In this document: positions 6,942-11,753 of the stretch, piece by piece | How the letters are laid out: each line of letters opens with the position of its first letter | Numbering within the stretch: the first letter of the stretch is position 1 | Source: Bacteroidales bacterium | GTDB taxonomy: Bacteria; Bacteroidota; Bacteroidia; Bacteroidales; VadinHA17 | NCBI GenBank assembly: GCA_003155705.1 | Contig: PMEC01000042.1 | Coordinates: forward strand, 1-11,753 | DNA length: 11,753 nt | Direction of reading: 5' to 3' | Program-made: the position numbers and the translations under genes | The notes under the pieces: model-generated | What the model was told of the DNA's origin: nothing | What the model saw: the letters and a program-made list of their open reading frames with translations, nothing else | Database searches by the model: none

Positions 6942-8047
6942 TTAGATTTTATTTTTATTTTTTTAATAATCAATTCTATTTTTAATAAAGGAGGCATTGT
7001 GTCCCCTAATAAAAATCCAATGGGTTTTAAGGGTTCTATATGGTCGCAGATAAGTTTAACAATGGCAAGGACCGGTACGGCAAGAAACATACCCGGTATG
7101 CCCCATATAGCATTTCCTACAAGGACAACTATTACTGAGAAAAGCGCATTGATCTTTACCTTTGAGGCAACTATGTACGGACTGATATAGTGATTGTCTA
7201 TCAGTTGGATGATATAATAGGCTATCAGAACGTATAAAGCATACAATGGTGTTGACTTGGTGACCAGAGCGACCATCATGGGCATTGCTACTGCAATTAT
7301 TCCTCCGATATATGGAATGACGTTGAGCAATGCTGCGAGTATTCCAAGAATGAATGCATATTGAATTCCAAGTACTAAAAGTGCAATGGTATTCAATGCT
7401 GACATAATAGCAGCTTCAATAACCAGTCCTACAAGATAGCGTTGAATAACAGTTTTGATCTGGATTACTATTTCCTTAACCCGGCTTTCGTAGCTGGAAC
7501 CGGAGAGTCTGCGAATAAACTCAAGCAAGATAGGTTGGTAAAATAATATCATGAAGATATAAAATGGAATTAAAAACAATACCACTAAAGCGTTACCAAT
7601 GATCATTATTGTATGCCCGATTGAGGAGGTGCTGGTATTGATTATATCTCCCGTCGCTTTTGTAATCCAATCATGGATTTTCTGAGGGTCTTTATTATAA
7701 TAGTCGGCACCATCTGAAATAGTCTCGTTAATTATCGATGTAAATTTTTGGACAAATATCGGCCATGATTCACTAAACCTGGTTGCCTGAGAAATTAACA
7801 CACTTCCAAACGCAAAAATTACTAAGAAGGTAAGCAACATAGTGATTGCTATTGCTATTATCCTGTTAATCTTTAGCCTTACAAAAAAATTTACAACCGG
7901 ATGAAGAACAATCGCAATTATTACCGCGAAAACAATAGGAACAATGATGCTTTTAGCGAGGTACAAAACAGCAAACAACGCAAAAAAACCGATTATGAAA
8001 ATGGTTGCCTTTGCATAAAATGGTAATTTTAATTCTTCATCTTTCAC
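6938..8047 (-). CDS. AI-2E/PerM-family multi-spanning membrane protein
   Basis: A 369-residue inner-membrane protein of the AI-2E transporter family (PerM/TqsA, UPF0118). It begins with two close hydrophobic stretches (about residues 12-50) and a third near 60-85, followed by a soluble stretch of about 60 residues. The family block ALLNVIPYIGGIIAVAMP (about 237-255) and several further helices come next, and the protein ends with a lysine-rich tail. Members export small solutes or act as Na+(Li+)/H+ antiporters; autoinducer-2 export is shown for only some, so the substrate is unknown. The start is GTG at 8047, overlapping the previous gene by 11 bp; no in-frame ATG occurs early enough to replace it. 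It sits between stress-type membrane proteins and glycan enzymes, so it could move ions or a product of that pathway. Confidence 0.88.
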   Translation of the reverse strand: MKDEELKLPFYAKATIFIIGFFALFAVLYLAKSIIVPIVFAVIIAIVLHPVVNFFVRLKINRIIAIAITMLLTFLVIFAFGSVLISQATRFSESWPIFVQKFTSIINETISDGADYYNKDPQKIHDWITKATGDIINTSTSSIGHTIMIIGNALVVLFLIPFYIFMILFYQPILLEFIRRLSGSSYESRVKEIVIQIKTVIQRYLVGLVIEAAIMSALNTIALLVLGIQYAFILGILAALLNVIPYIGGIIAVAMPMMVALVTKSTPLYALYVLIAYYIIQLIDNHYISPYIVASKVKINALFSVIVVLVGNAIWGIPGMFLAVPVLAIVKLICDHIEPLKPIGFLLGDTMPPLLKIELIIKKIKIKSK

Positions 8048-8441
8048 GGTTTTGAGAATTCATTTCTTTTTTATGAAGGAAATGCTGAAAGATAGCCTGA
8101 CCAATTGATTTTATAGTGTCAGAATGTTGAGCAACAACGTTTGCGACACCAAACTGCAGAATTGAACCTGCCAGTTTTTTTATCAAACTGCCTGAAGTGC
8201 CTACAAATATTTTTTTCGTGAGATATCCTGAGACTAAGCCAATTGCTGTACCTGAAAGATCATCTGCCATAAATGGTGATGAGGACAGTTCACTTATTGC
8301 GCTTTTGAGAAGACTGAGAGGTTTCAAACTCTCATAAGTAATATAGAATTGTTCTTTCAGGAGTTGCTTTTTAATCTCTTGCTCTGATTCCAATAATTGA
8401 ATGGCATCCTGAAGTGCAAGGGCAGAAGTTATTTCTTGCAT
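8037..8441 (-). CDS. Small protein of unknown function, amphipathic/hydrophobic C-terminal half
   Basis: I do not recognise this 134-residue protein. Residues 1-45 are charged and helical (LLESEQEIKKQLLKEQF). A middle segment has ISELSSSPF. Residues about 62-105 are glycine-rich and moderately hydrophobic (SGTAIGLVSGYLTKKIFVG), suggesting membrane association. The last 20 residues are polar and basic. It starts 6 bp after the stop of the holin-like gene and overlaps the AI-2E-family gene by 11 bp, so it is part of the operon and may work with the holin-like protein at the inner membrane. Its pairing with a YqjE-like protein recalls the small YqjD/YqjE/YqjK sets of Proteobacteria, but this is a contextual comparison, not a sequence match I can support. 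Confidence 0.7.
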   Translation of the reverse strand: MQEITSALALQDAIQLLESEQEIKKQLLKEQFYITYESLKPLSLLKSAISELSSSPFMADDLSGTAIGLVSGYLTKKIFVGTSGSLIKKLAGSILQFGVANVVAQHSDTIKSIGQAIFQHFLHKKEMNSQNRER

Positions 8442-8447
8442 ATGAGT

Positions 8448-8789
8448 CTATTTTAGTAGCAGTTTGATCATATAATTACGGACAATCTTCTTTATCCAAT
8501 TGTGCATAAAGAAGTGTACAACTATCCCTGTAACACAATAAAAACCAGCTACGACAAAGAATCCGTAAAAGGTCTTGCCCAGGATTTCGCCCAGCCAGAA
8601 AGCAATTCCCAGATTTAAAAAAAGCAGACCTGACGCAATTAGTACAAAAACAGCAGAATGAGGTACGAAAGAGGATACAATATCCGATGTTTTGTCGACG
8701 GCTTTAAGTTTTCCCAGCTCAAAGGTCGTTTTACCATAATCAGTAACTTTTTCAAACAGAGACTCAATCAACTTAGTATGGTCTTCCAT
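8448..8789 (-). CDS. Holin-superfamily/YqjE-like small membrane protein
   Basis: A 113-residue protein with an amphipathic charged N-terminal helix (residues 1-38), two transmembrane segments (about 44-67, FVLIASGLLFLNLGIAFWLG; and about 73-95, FYGFFVVAGFYCVTGIVV) and a basic cytoplasmic tail (KKIVRNYMIKLLLK). This is the layout of the YqjE/Phage_holin_3_6 group, which despite the name is usually chromosomal and associated with stress or envelope functions. No phage gene is present nearby. It starts 39 bp after the cupin gene and ends 6 bp before the next gene, so it belongs to the same transcription unit. The molecular role is unknown. Confidence 0.75.
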   Translation of the reverse strand: MEDHTKLIESLFEKVTDYGKTTFELGKLKAVDKTSDIVSSFVPHSAVFVLIASGLLFLNLGIAFWLGEILGKTFYGFFVVAGFYCVTGIVVHFFMHNWIKKIVRNYMIKLLLK

Positions 8790-8828
8790 TGTTTCGGGTA
8801 TAACTAAATTATATAAATACCGGGTCTA

Positions 8829-9242
8829 TTAGTTTTCTGACTGCCGAAAAATGTCTTTAACAATAGTCAGAAGAAAAACAGTTTCTTCCTTGTTTGTAAG
8901 GCTGTACTTTATGTTTTCATGAAGTGTCAGCAGCTGACCTTTATCCAGAGTTACAGATTCTTTACGGGTATGGAACCTGAGTTTACCCTCAATTATCTGC
9001 AAGGTAATGGAATCATGCGATTGAAAAGAACTGATTTCAGTTCCTTCATGCAATGCAGTAAGCAGAATCTGCTTGCCAGGACTGTTTAATAGTATCATCG
9101 CATTAAGTTCACCTTTTGACCAGGAATTACTGTGTTTCATATTTGCAATCAGGTTTGGCAAATCGAAAGTGAACAATGAAGACGAATGTGCCCCCGCCTC
9201 CTTGAAAAAAGGAGGTTCGGTTTTCAACGTTTCTATTTCCAT
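8829..9242 (-). CDS. Small cupin-fold protein
   Basis: A 137-residue protein with the single-domain cupin beta-barrel pattern. The first cupin stretch is around ILLTALHEGTEISSFQSHDSIT (about residues 54-75), followed by LQIIEGKLRFHT (77-88) and LDKGQLLTLHENIKYSL (93-109). A few histidines occur at places where cupins bind metal (H64, H71, H103), but the usual HxH pair is not clear, so metal binding is uncertain. There is no signal peptide. It lies 49 bp downstream of the ytxH-like gene and 39 bp upstream of the holin-like gene in the stress-protein part of the operon. Such stand-alone cupins act as small-molecule sensors or enzymes; which applies here cannot be told. Confidence 0.72.
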   Translation of the reverse strand: MEIETLKTEPPFFKEAGAHSSSLFTFDLPNLIANMKHSNSWSKGELNAMILLNSPGKQILLTALHEGTEISSFQSHDSITLQIIEGKLRFHTRKESVTLDKGQLLTLHENIKYSLTNKEETVFLLTIVKDIFRQSEN

Positions 9243-9291
9243 TTCTCTTGTTTTATCTGTTTAACATTGTTCCATTTAAATTCAAAATATT

Positions 9292-9570
9292 TTAACCCCT
9301 GGCGGTTTTCACATCCTTTTTCACATCATCTGCTTTGGATTTGGCCTTTTCAGCAAAATCGGAAACTTCTTCCTTTACCTCTTCAAATTTTTCGGAGATA
9401 CCATCAAGAAATTCATTGAATTTTTCTTTTAAATCATCTGCATAGTCATCACTTTTCTTGACTATTTTTTTTCGTGTAACCGAACCTTTATCCGGAGCAA
9501 ATAAAACCCCCAATAATGCGCCAGCAGCGACACCGGCCAACAGGCCTAGTAATACTTTTCCTGAACTCAT
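9292..9570 (-). CDS. YtxH domain-containing stress/envelope protein
   Basis: A 92-residue protein with the standard YtxH layout. Residues 5-26 form a glycine/alanine-rich membrane segment (LLGLLAGVAAGALLGVLFAP), directly followed by DKGSVTRKK, the conserved APxxGxxTRKK block of the family. The rest is a highly charged lysine/glutamate-rich helix (about 38-88), probably a coiled coil or a disordered amphipathic rod in the cytoplasm. YtxH proteins are commonly induced by general, salt or ethanol stress; their mechanism is unknown. It is 19 bp downstream of the second small secreted paralog and shares its transcription unit. Confidence 0.9.
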   Translation of the reverse strand: MSSGKVLLGLLAGVAAGALLGVLFAPDKGSVTRKKIVKKSDDYADDLKEKFNEFLDGISEKFEEVKEEVSDFAEKAKSKADDVKKDVKTARG

Positions 9571-9589
9571 GATATTTGTATTTAGTCGG

Positions 9590-9904
9590 TTACAATAATA
9601 TTATAATCAGCAATACAATAAGTAATATACCACCACCGGTAATATATACAACACTTCCTGCCTCCCTGTGATGATGTCCGGTCGAAACAACTTCTACCCG
9701 TTGCAAATTTTTCTTTTCAGCCAGCTTTACTTTTGACATATCAATCGCGTTTGTTTCGCTATATCTCGGCTCAAAGGATTTAGCATCTGCAGGTTTTGCA
9801 GGTACTGAAGAGGAAGTTCTATCTATTGTCGCTGCATTTGACTGAAGCGGGAGTAATGTCAATGACAAACATGTTGCCATCAGGCAAAGAATGAGCTTTT
9901 TCAT
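9590..9904 (-). CDS. Small exported protein with C-terminal membrane tail (diverged paralog 2)
   Basis: A 104-residue protein with a Sec signal peptide (MKKLILCLMATCLSLTLLPL; likely cleavage after SNA at about 22-24) and a C-terminal hydrophobic tail that runs to the last residue (ITGGGILLIVLLIIILL). The mature part would be periplasmic and anchored by the tail. It is a tandem paralog of the next upstream gene, sharing the signal peptide, the SSSVPAKPA block and the SETNAIDMSKVKLAEKK segment. Here the LRKEVKSINHRLREI segment of the other copy is replaced by a histidine-rich GHHHREAGS just before the membrane. No basic residues follow the tail, so it is not a typical sorting signal. It lies 39 bp after paralog 1 and 19 bp before the ytxH-like gene. 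Function unknown. Confidence 0.78.
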   Translation of the reverse strand: MKKLILCLMATCLSLTLLPLQSNAATIDRTSSSVPAKPADAKSFEPRYSETNAIDMSKVKLAEKKNLQRVEVVSTGHHHREAGSVVYITGGGILLIVLLIIILL

Positions 9905-9943
9905 AATATTTTGTTTTAATAATTTATTGATTTAAAAATTTGA

Positions 9944-10264
9944 TTATAATAAAATAACCAGCAGAATCACGATCAGAATTAATGCCCCAACTGAAATATA
10001 CACACCACCGCCAATTTCTCTCAGCCTATGGTTAATTGACTTTACTTCTTTTCTTAAACTTTTCTTTTCTGCCGACTTTAATTCTGATTTATTCATCGCA
10101 TTTATTTCGTTCAACCTTAATTCTAAGGTTTTAGCTTCTGCAGCTTCTGCAGGTTTTGCAGGTACTGATGAGGAAGTTTTAGCAATAGTTGCCGCATTTG
10201 ATTGAAGTGGAATTAATGTTAATGACAAGCATGTTACCATTAAACACAGAATGATCTTTTTCAT
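9944..10264 (-). CDS. Small exported protein with C-terminal membrane tail (paralog 1)
   Basis: A 106-residue protein with a Sec signal peptide (MKKIILCLMVTCLSLTLIPL, cleavage near SNA|A), a short charged mature segment and a C-terminal hydrophobic tail (VYISVGALILIVILLVILL) ending at the last residue. From memory, the segment RLNEINAMNKSELKSAEKK followed by LRKEV is characteristic of a small Bacteroidota family of unknown function found near YtxH-type stress genes. A perfect 9-bp tandem repeat (10133-10141 and 10142-10150) doubles an AEA tripeptide in the linker. The next gene downstream is a diverged copy, so this is a tandem duplication. It begins 61 bp after the lmo0937-like gene, with no promoter box in the gap, and is probably co-transcribed with it. 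Confidence 0.8.
   Translation of the reverse strand: MKKIILCLMVTCLSLTLIPLQSNAATIAKTSSSVPAKPAEAAEAKTLELRLNEINAMNKSELKSAEKKSLRKEVKSINHRLREIGGGVYISVGALILIVILLVILL
10133..10150. repeat. Perfect 9-bp tandem duplication inside paralog 1
   Basis: AGCTTCTGC occurs twice back to back on the plus strand. It is in frame and adds three residues (AEA) to the linker after the signal peptide. Paralog 2 lacks the second unit, so this is either a recent slippage expansion or a loss in the other copy. Confidence 0.85.
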
Positions 10265-10325
10265 TTTCTTTGATTTTATAATTAATTAATTTAAGTTGAA
10301 TAATTTCCTTGAATGACGGCAGGTA

Positions 10326-10484
10326 CTATTCGAATAACTTTCTGCCTTGTATTACCCTAAGTATTACTGCGATAATTGCAATAACAAGAAGTACATGAAT
10401 GATACCTCCGGCGCTGTAAGCAAAATATCCGACTGCCCAGGCGATAAGCAGAATTACTGCTACGACATAAAGTAAATTTCCCAT
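10326..10484 (-). CDS. lmo0937-family small membrane protein (DUF5670-like)
   Basis: A 52-residue protein starting at ATG 10484 and ending with TAG at 10326. It has two hydrophobic helices: residues about 3-22 (LLYVVAVILLIAWAVGYFAY) and 28-44 (IIHVLLVIAIIAVILRV). They are separated by SAGGIIH, and the protein ends in a short basic tail (IQGRKLFE). This is the complete pattern of the lmo0937 family, widespread two-helix membrane proteins often encoded among stress genes. It is easy to miss because of its size. It is the first gene after a well-marked promoter region (10525-10590), with a -7 box 40 bp upstream of the ATG, and probably leads the long operon running through the glycosyltransferase fusion gene. 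Function unknown. Confidence 0.88.
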   Translation of the reverse strand: MGNLLYVVAVILLIAWAVGYFAYSAGGIIHVLLVIAIIAVILRVIQGRKLFE

Positions 10485-10491
10485 GATTGTA

Positions 10492-10512
10492 ATTTTATTA
10501 AGTGATTAATAA
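10492..10512 (-). promoter_or_regulatory. Conserved leader upstream of the lmo0937-like gene
   Basis: A 21-nt AT-rich segment located 7 nt upstream of the start codon and containing AATCACTTAA on the minus strand. It matches the leader of the OmpA lipoprotein gene (3317-3337) at 19 of 21 positions. It lies downstream of the predicted transcription start, so it would act in the RNA. Confidence 0.5.
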
Positions 10513-10524
10513 CTTTTGTACTGA

Positions 10525-10590
10525 CAAAGGTATGTCTCACTATTACCGGAACCTTTACATAATTTCAGGAATAAGTTACATCATTCACAC
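10525..10590 (-). promoter_or_regulatory. Promoter of the stress/glycan operon with two upstream boxes
   Basis: On the minus strand, GTGTGAATGATGTAA (10576-10590) is followed by AAATTATGTAA (10555-10565) and by TACCTTTG (10525-10532), a perfect match to the Bacteroidota -7 consensus TAnnTTTG. The expected -33 TTTG is poor. The same three elements with identical spacing (21 bp between box ends, 43 bp from the first box to the -7 box) precede the OmpA lipoprotein gene. The boxes would sit at about -71 to -57 and -46 to -36, suitable for an activator. Confidence 0.68.
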
Positions 10591-10599
10591 ATTATCAGG

Positions 10600-10728
10600 A
10601 AGTACTTAGAGTGCCTGGAGTTTGGAGTGCCTAAAGTTTAGAAGCAGTTTTAAGAGAGCTGGAGTTTGTGGTGAACTAAAGTTAATAAGTCTATTTAACT
10701 CTAGGCAGTCTAGGTACTCTAGGCACTT
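10600..10728. repeat. Imperfect inverted array of 9-bp units (AGTGCCTAG type)
   Basis: The left arm (10601-10640) carries units such as AGTACTTAG, AGTGCCTGG and AGTGCCTAA, interleaved with AGTTTGG-type units; two 16-bp blocks (10608-10623 and 10624-10639) match at 13 of 16 positions. The right arm holds three contiguous 9-bp units on the opposite strand: AGTGCCTAG (10719-10727), AGTACCTAG (10710-10718) and ACTGCCTAG (10701-10709). The arms can pair imperfectly around a spacer of about 60 bp. The array ends 8 bp from the stop of the receiver gene, so its transcript could form a long hairpin that ends or protects the upstream mRNA. From memory, GTGCCTAAAGT-like repeats are scattered in some Bacteroidota genomes; that needs a genome search. 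No CRISPR layout is present. Confidence 0.75.
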
Positions 10729-10735
10729 ATTGAAA

Positions 10736-11170
10736 CTACATCTTCTCCATGTACCAGCTCAGTGCCTTTTCAATTTTCTGATAATGAAAAATAGTGGTAA
10801 TGGCTTTTTGGAGACGTATAAAGGCAGTTTCACTTTTGACAATATAATCAAAGGCCTGATGTTTCATACAATTTACTGCCACTTCAATTTTATCCTGGGA
10901 GGAAAGCATGACAACTGGAATAAGCGGATTAGCTGTTTTTATTCTATCAAGTATTTCCAGTCCATTTATGGCATTTTTATCGACACTATTCAGATAGTAA
11001 TCCAGTATGACTATATCCGGATTTCGTGATAGATTTTCCAGACATTTTTCTCCTGTTGCGAATGTCATTATAGCAGATTCAGTATTTTGTGAGAATTCGA
11101 TCTCCAATGACTTAAGGAACAATGGATCATCATCAACCAGAAAAAGCAGTATTTTTTTTTCGTTCATCAT
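10736..11170 (-). CDS. Stand-alone receiver-domain response regulator
   Basis: A 144-residue CheY-like protein consisting of a receiver domain only. The acidic pocket is Asp14/Asp15 (LVDDDP), the phospho-acceptor is Asp57 (IVILDYYL), the switch Ser is in VVMLSSQD (Ser90) and the conserved Lys is Lys112 (YIVKS). There is no output domain, so it would signal by protein contact or serve as a phosphate shuttle. Its start codon overlaps the stop of the upstream hybrid kinase gene by ATGA; a second ATG follows immediately. This pairing suggests it receives phosphate from that kinase or its HPt domain. It is followed by the inverted repeat array and is not obviously co-transcribed with the downstream stress operon. 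Confidence 0.92.
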   Translation of the reverse strand: MMNEKKILLFLVDDDPLFLKSLEIEFSQNTESAIMTFATGEKCLENLSRNPDIVILDYYLNSVDKNAINGLEILDRIKTANPLIPVVMLSSQDKIEVAVNCMKHQAFDYIVKSETAFIRLQKAITTIFHYQKIEKALSWYMEKM

Positions 11171-11753
11171 TTTTTCGTTTTTTCTATCAGATCATATTCT
11201 TCTTTCAATTCTACACAGGCCTGAGAGCAAATGGTTTCCAGTTTTAAAATCAATCCATCTACTTCATCCAGATGTTGTTGTGTATGTGAATATTCCTGAA
11301 TTTTTTTTGCTATTTCTTCAAAATCCTTATGTATGCCCATTATAGAAAATGAGGGAATTATTTTATGCACTGCTGTATGCAAAGAATTCCAATCCTTTTG
11401 GTACAGACTTTGTTTCATTGTGATAATCAAAGACGGGGTCTGCTGAAGATAAAGAGCTATCATTTCCATCATCAATTCCGGATTAGCTTTTGTACGATTG
11501 TACAAATAAGTTAAATCACAACATTTTGATCTGCCTGCCGGTGATCCGGTTTGATTATTTTCTTTCACTTTATTCCTTCTATTCTGTTTTTTCCCTTCAT
11601 CCTGCAACGGCAGAGGTTCCTTGAATAAATCAATTATCTTATTATACAATAATCTTTCGTCAATAGGTTTTGAGATATAATCATTCATACCGACAGCTTT
11701 GCATTTCTCAAGATCAACCGTTGTTACATCAGCAGTTAATGCAATTATGGGTA
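11167..11753 (-). CDS. Hybrid sensor histidine kinase, C-terminal part (receiver end plus HPt domain)
   Basis: Only the last 194 residues are in the window; the coding frame is open at the right edge. They begin inside a receiver domain: PIIALTADVTTVDLEKCKA, then VGMNDYISKP, where the Lys of SKP (visible residue 28) is the conserved receiver lysine. After a polar linker comes an HPt four-helix domain (about visible residues 80-185) with the phospho-accepting histidine in TAVHKIIPSFSIMG (His at about visible residue 129). This is the C-terminal layout of a multi-step phosphorelay kinase; the sensor and kinase domains lie outside the window. The gene overlaps the stand-alone receiver gene by 4 bp, so translation is probably coupled and that receiver is a likely partner. 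The stimulus is unknown. Confidence 0.88.
   Translation of the reverse strand, partial: PIIALTADVTTVDLEKCKAVGMNDYISKPIDERLLYNKIIDLFKEPLPLQDEGKKQNRRNKVKENNQTGSPAGRSKCCDLTYLYNRTKANPELMMEMIALYLQQTPSLIITMKQSLYQKDWNSLHTAVHKIIPSFSIMGIHKDFEEIAKKIQEYSHTQQHLDEVDGLILKLETICSQACVELKEEYDLIEKTKK

Noticed and set aside
6938..8047. Quorum-sensing autoinducer-2 exporter
   Set aside because: The family name is historical and most members have other or unknown substrates; no luxS or lsr gene is visible.
8448..8789. Holin-like protein as a sign of a prophage
   Set aside because: No lysin, structural, integrase or terminase gene is near; the protein fits the chromosomal YqjE-like group and sits in a stress operon.
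10600..10728. CRISPR array
   Set aside because: Units are 9 bp, contiguous or irregularly spaced and on both strands; there are no spacers of uniform length and no cas genes.
10622..11029. Plus-strand open frame across the repeat array and the receiver gene
   Set aside because: It runs antisense through a well-supported receiver domain, its protein has no recognisable motif, and all supported genes are on the other strand.

Overview
The window looks like a chromosomal segment of a Bacteroidota bacterium; the order cannot be resolved. The signs are AT-rich DNA, A-rich leaders without Shine-Dalgarno sequences, promoter-like boxes of the Bacteroidota type (TAnnTTTG), an OmpA-type lipoprotein with a late lipobox cysteine, and small stress-associated membrane proteins (lmo0937-like, YtxH, a secreted LNEINAM-type family) that usually occur together in this phylum. 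Every supported gene lies on the minus strand, so the biological reading order runs from high to low coordinates.

Right end (11753 to 10736): the C-terminal part of a hybrid sensor kinase (end of a receiver domain plus an HPt domain) overlaps a stand-alone receiver protein by ATGA, forming a phosphorelay pair. A noncoding stretch (10735 to 10485) follows. It holds an imperfect inverted array of 9-bp units (10600-10728) and then a promoter region.

Middle (10484 to 3389): one tightly packed, probably single operon. It first encodes small envelope or stress proteins: an lmo0937-like 52-residue membrane protein, two tandem paralogous secreted proteins with a C-terminal membrane tail, YtxH, a small cupin, a holin-like/YqjE-like membrane protein and a small unknown protein. 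It continues with an AI-2E-family (PerM) membrane protein, a GH130 glycosidase/phosphorylase and an 843-residue GT4 glycosyltransferase fused to a helical, toroid-like C-terminal domain. Overlaps of 4 to 11 bp link the last four genes.

Left part (3312 to 1): an OmpA-family lipoprotein with its own promoter, then after a 190-bp gap a PIG-L/LmbE deacetylase, a second GT4 glycosyltransferase and the N-terminal 150 residues of an (alpha/alpha)6-barrel glycoside hydrolase cut by the window edge.

The most notable observation is regulatory. The regions upstream of the OmpA lipoprotein and of the lmo0937-like gene, 7 kb apart, share an identical 15-mer (GTGTGAATGATGTAA), a second half-matching TGTAA box exactly 21 bp downstream, a TAnnTTTG-like -7 box exactly 43 bp after the 15-mer, and a nearly identical 21-nt leader next to the start codon. 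This suggests a common regulon joining envelope-stress proteins to a set of apparently cytoplasmic glycan enzymes. A stress-induced intracellular glycan or compatible-solute system is a reasonable hypothesis, but the substrate cannot be read from the sequence.
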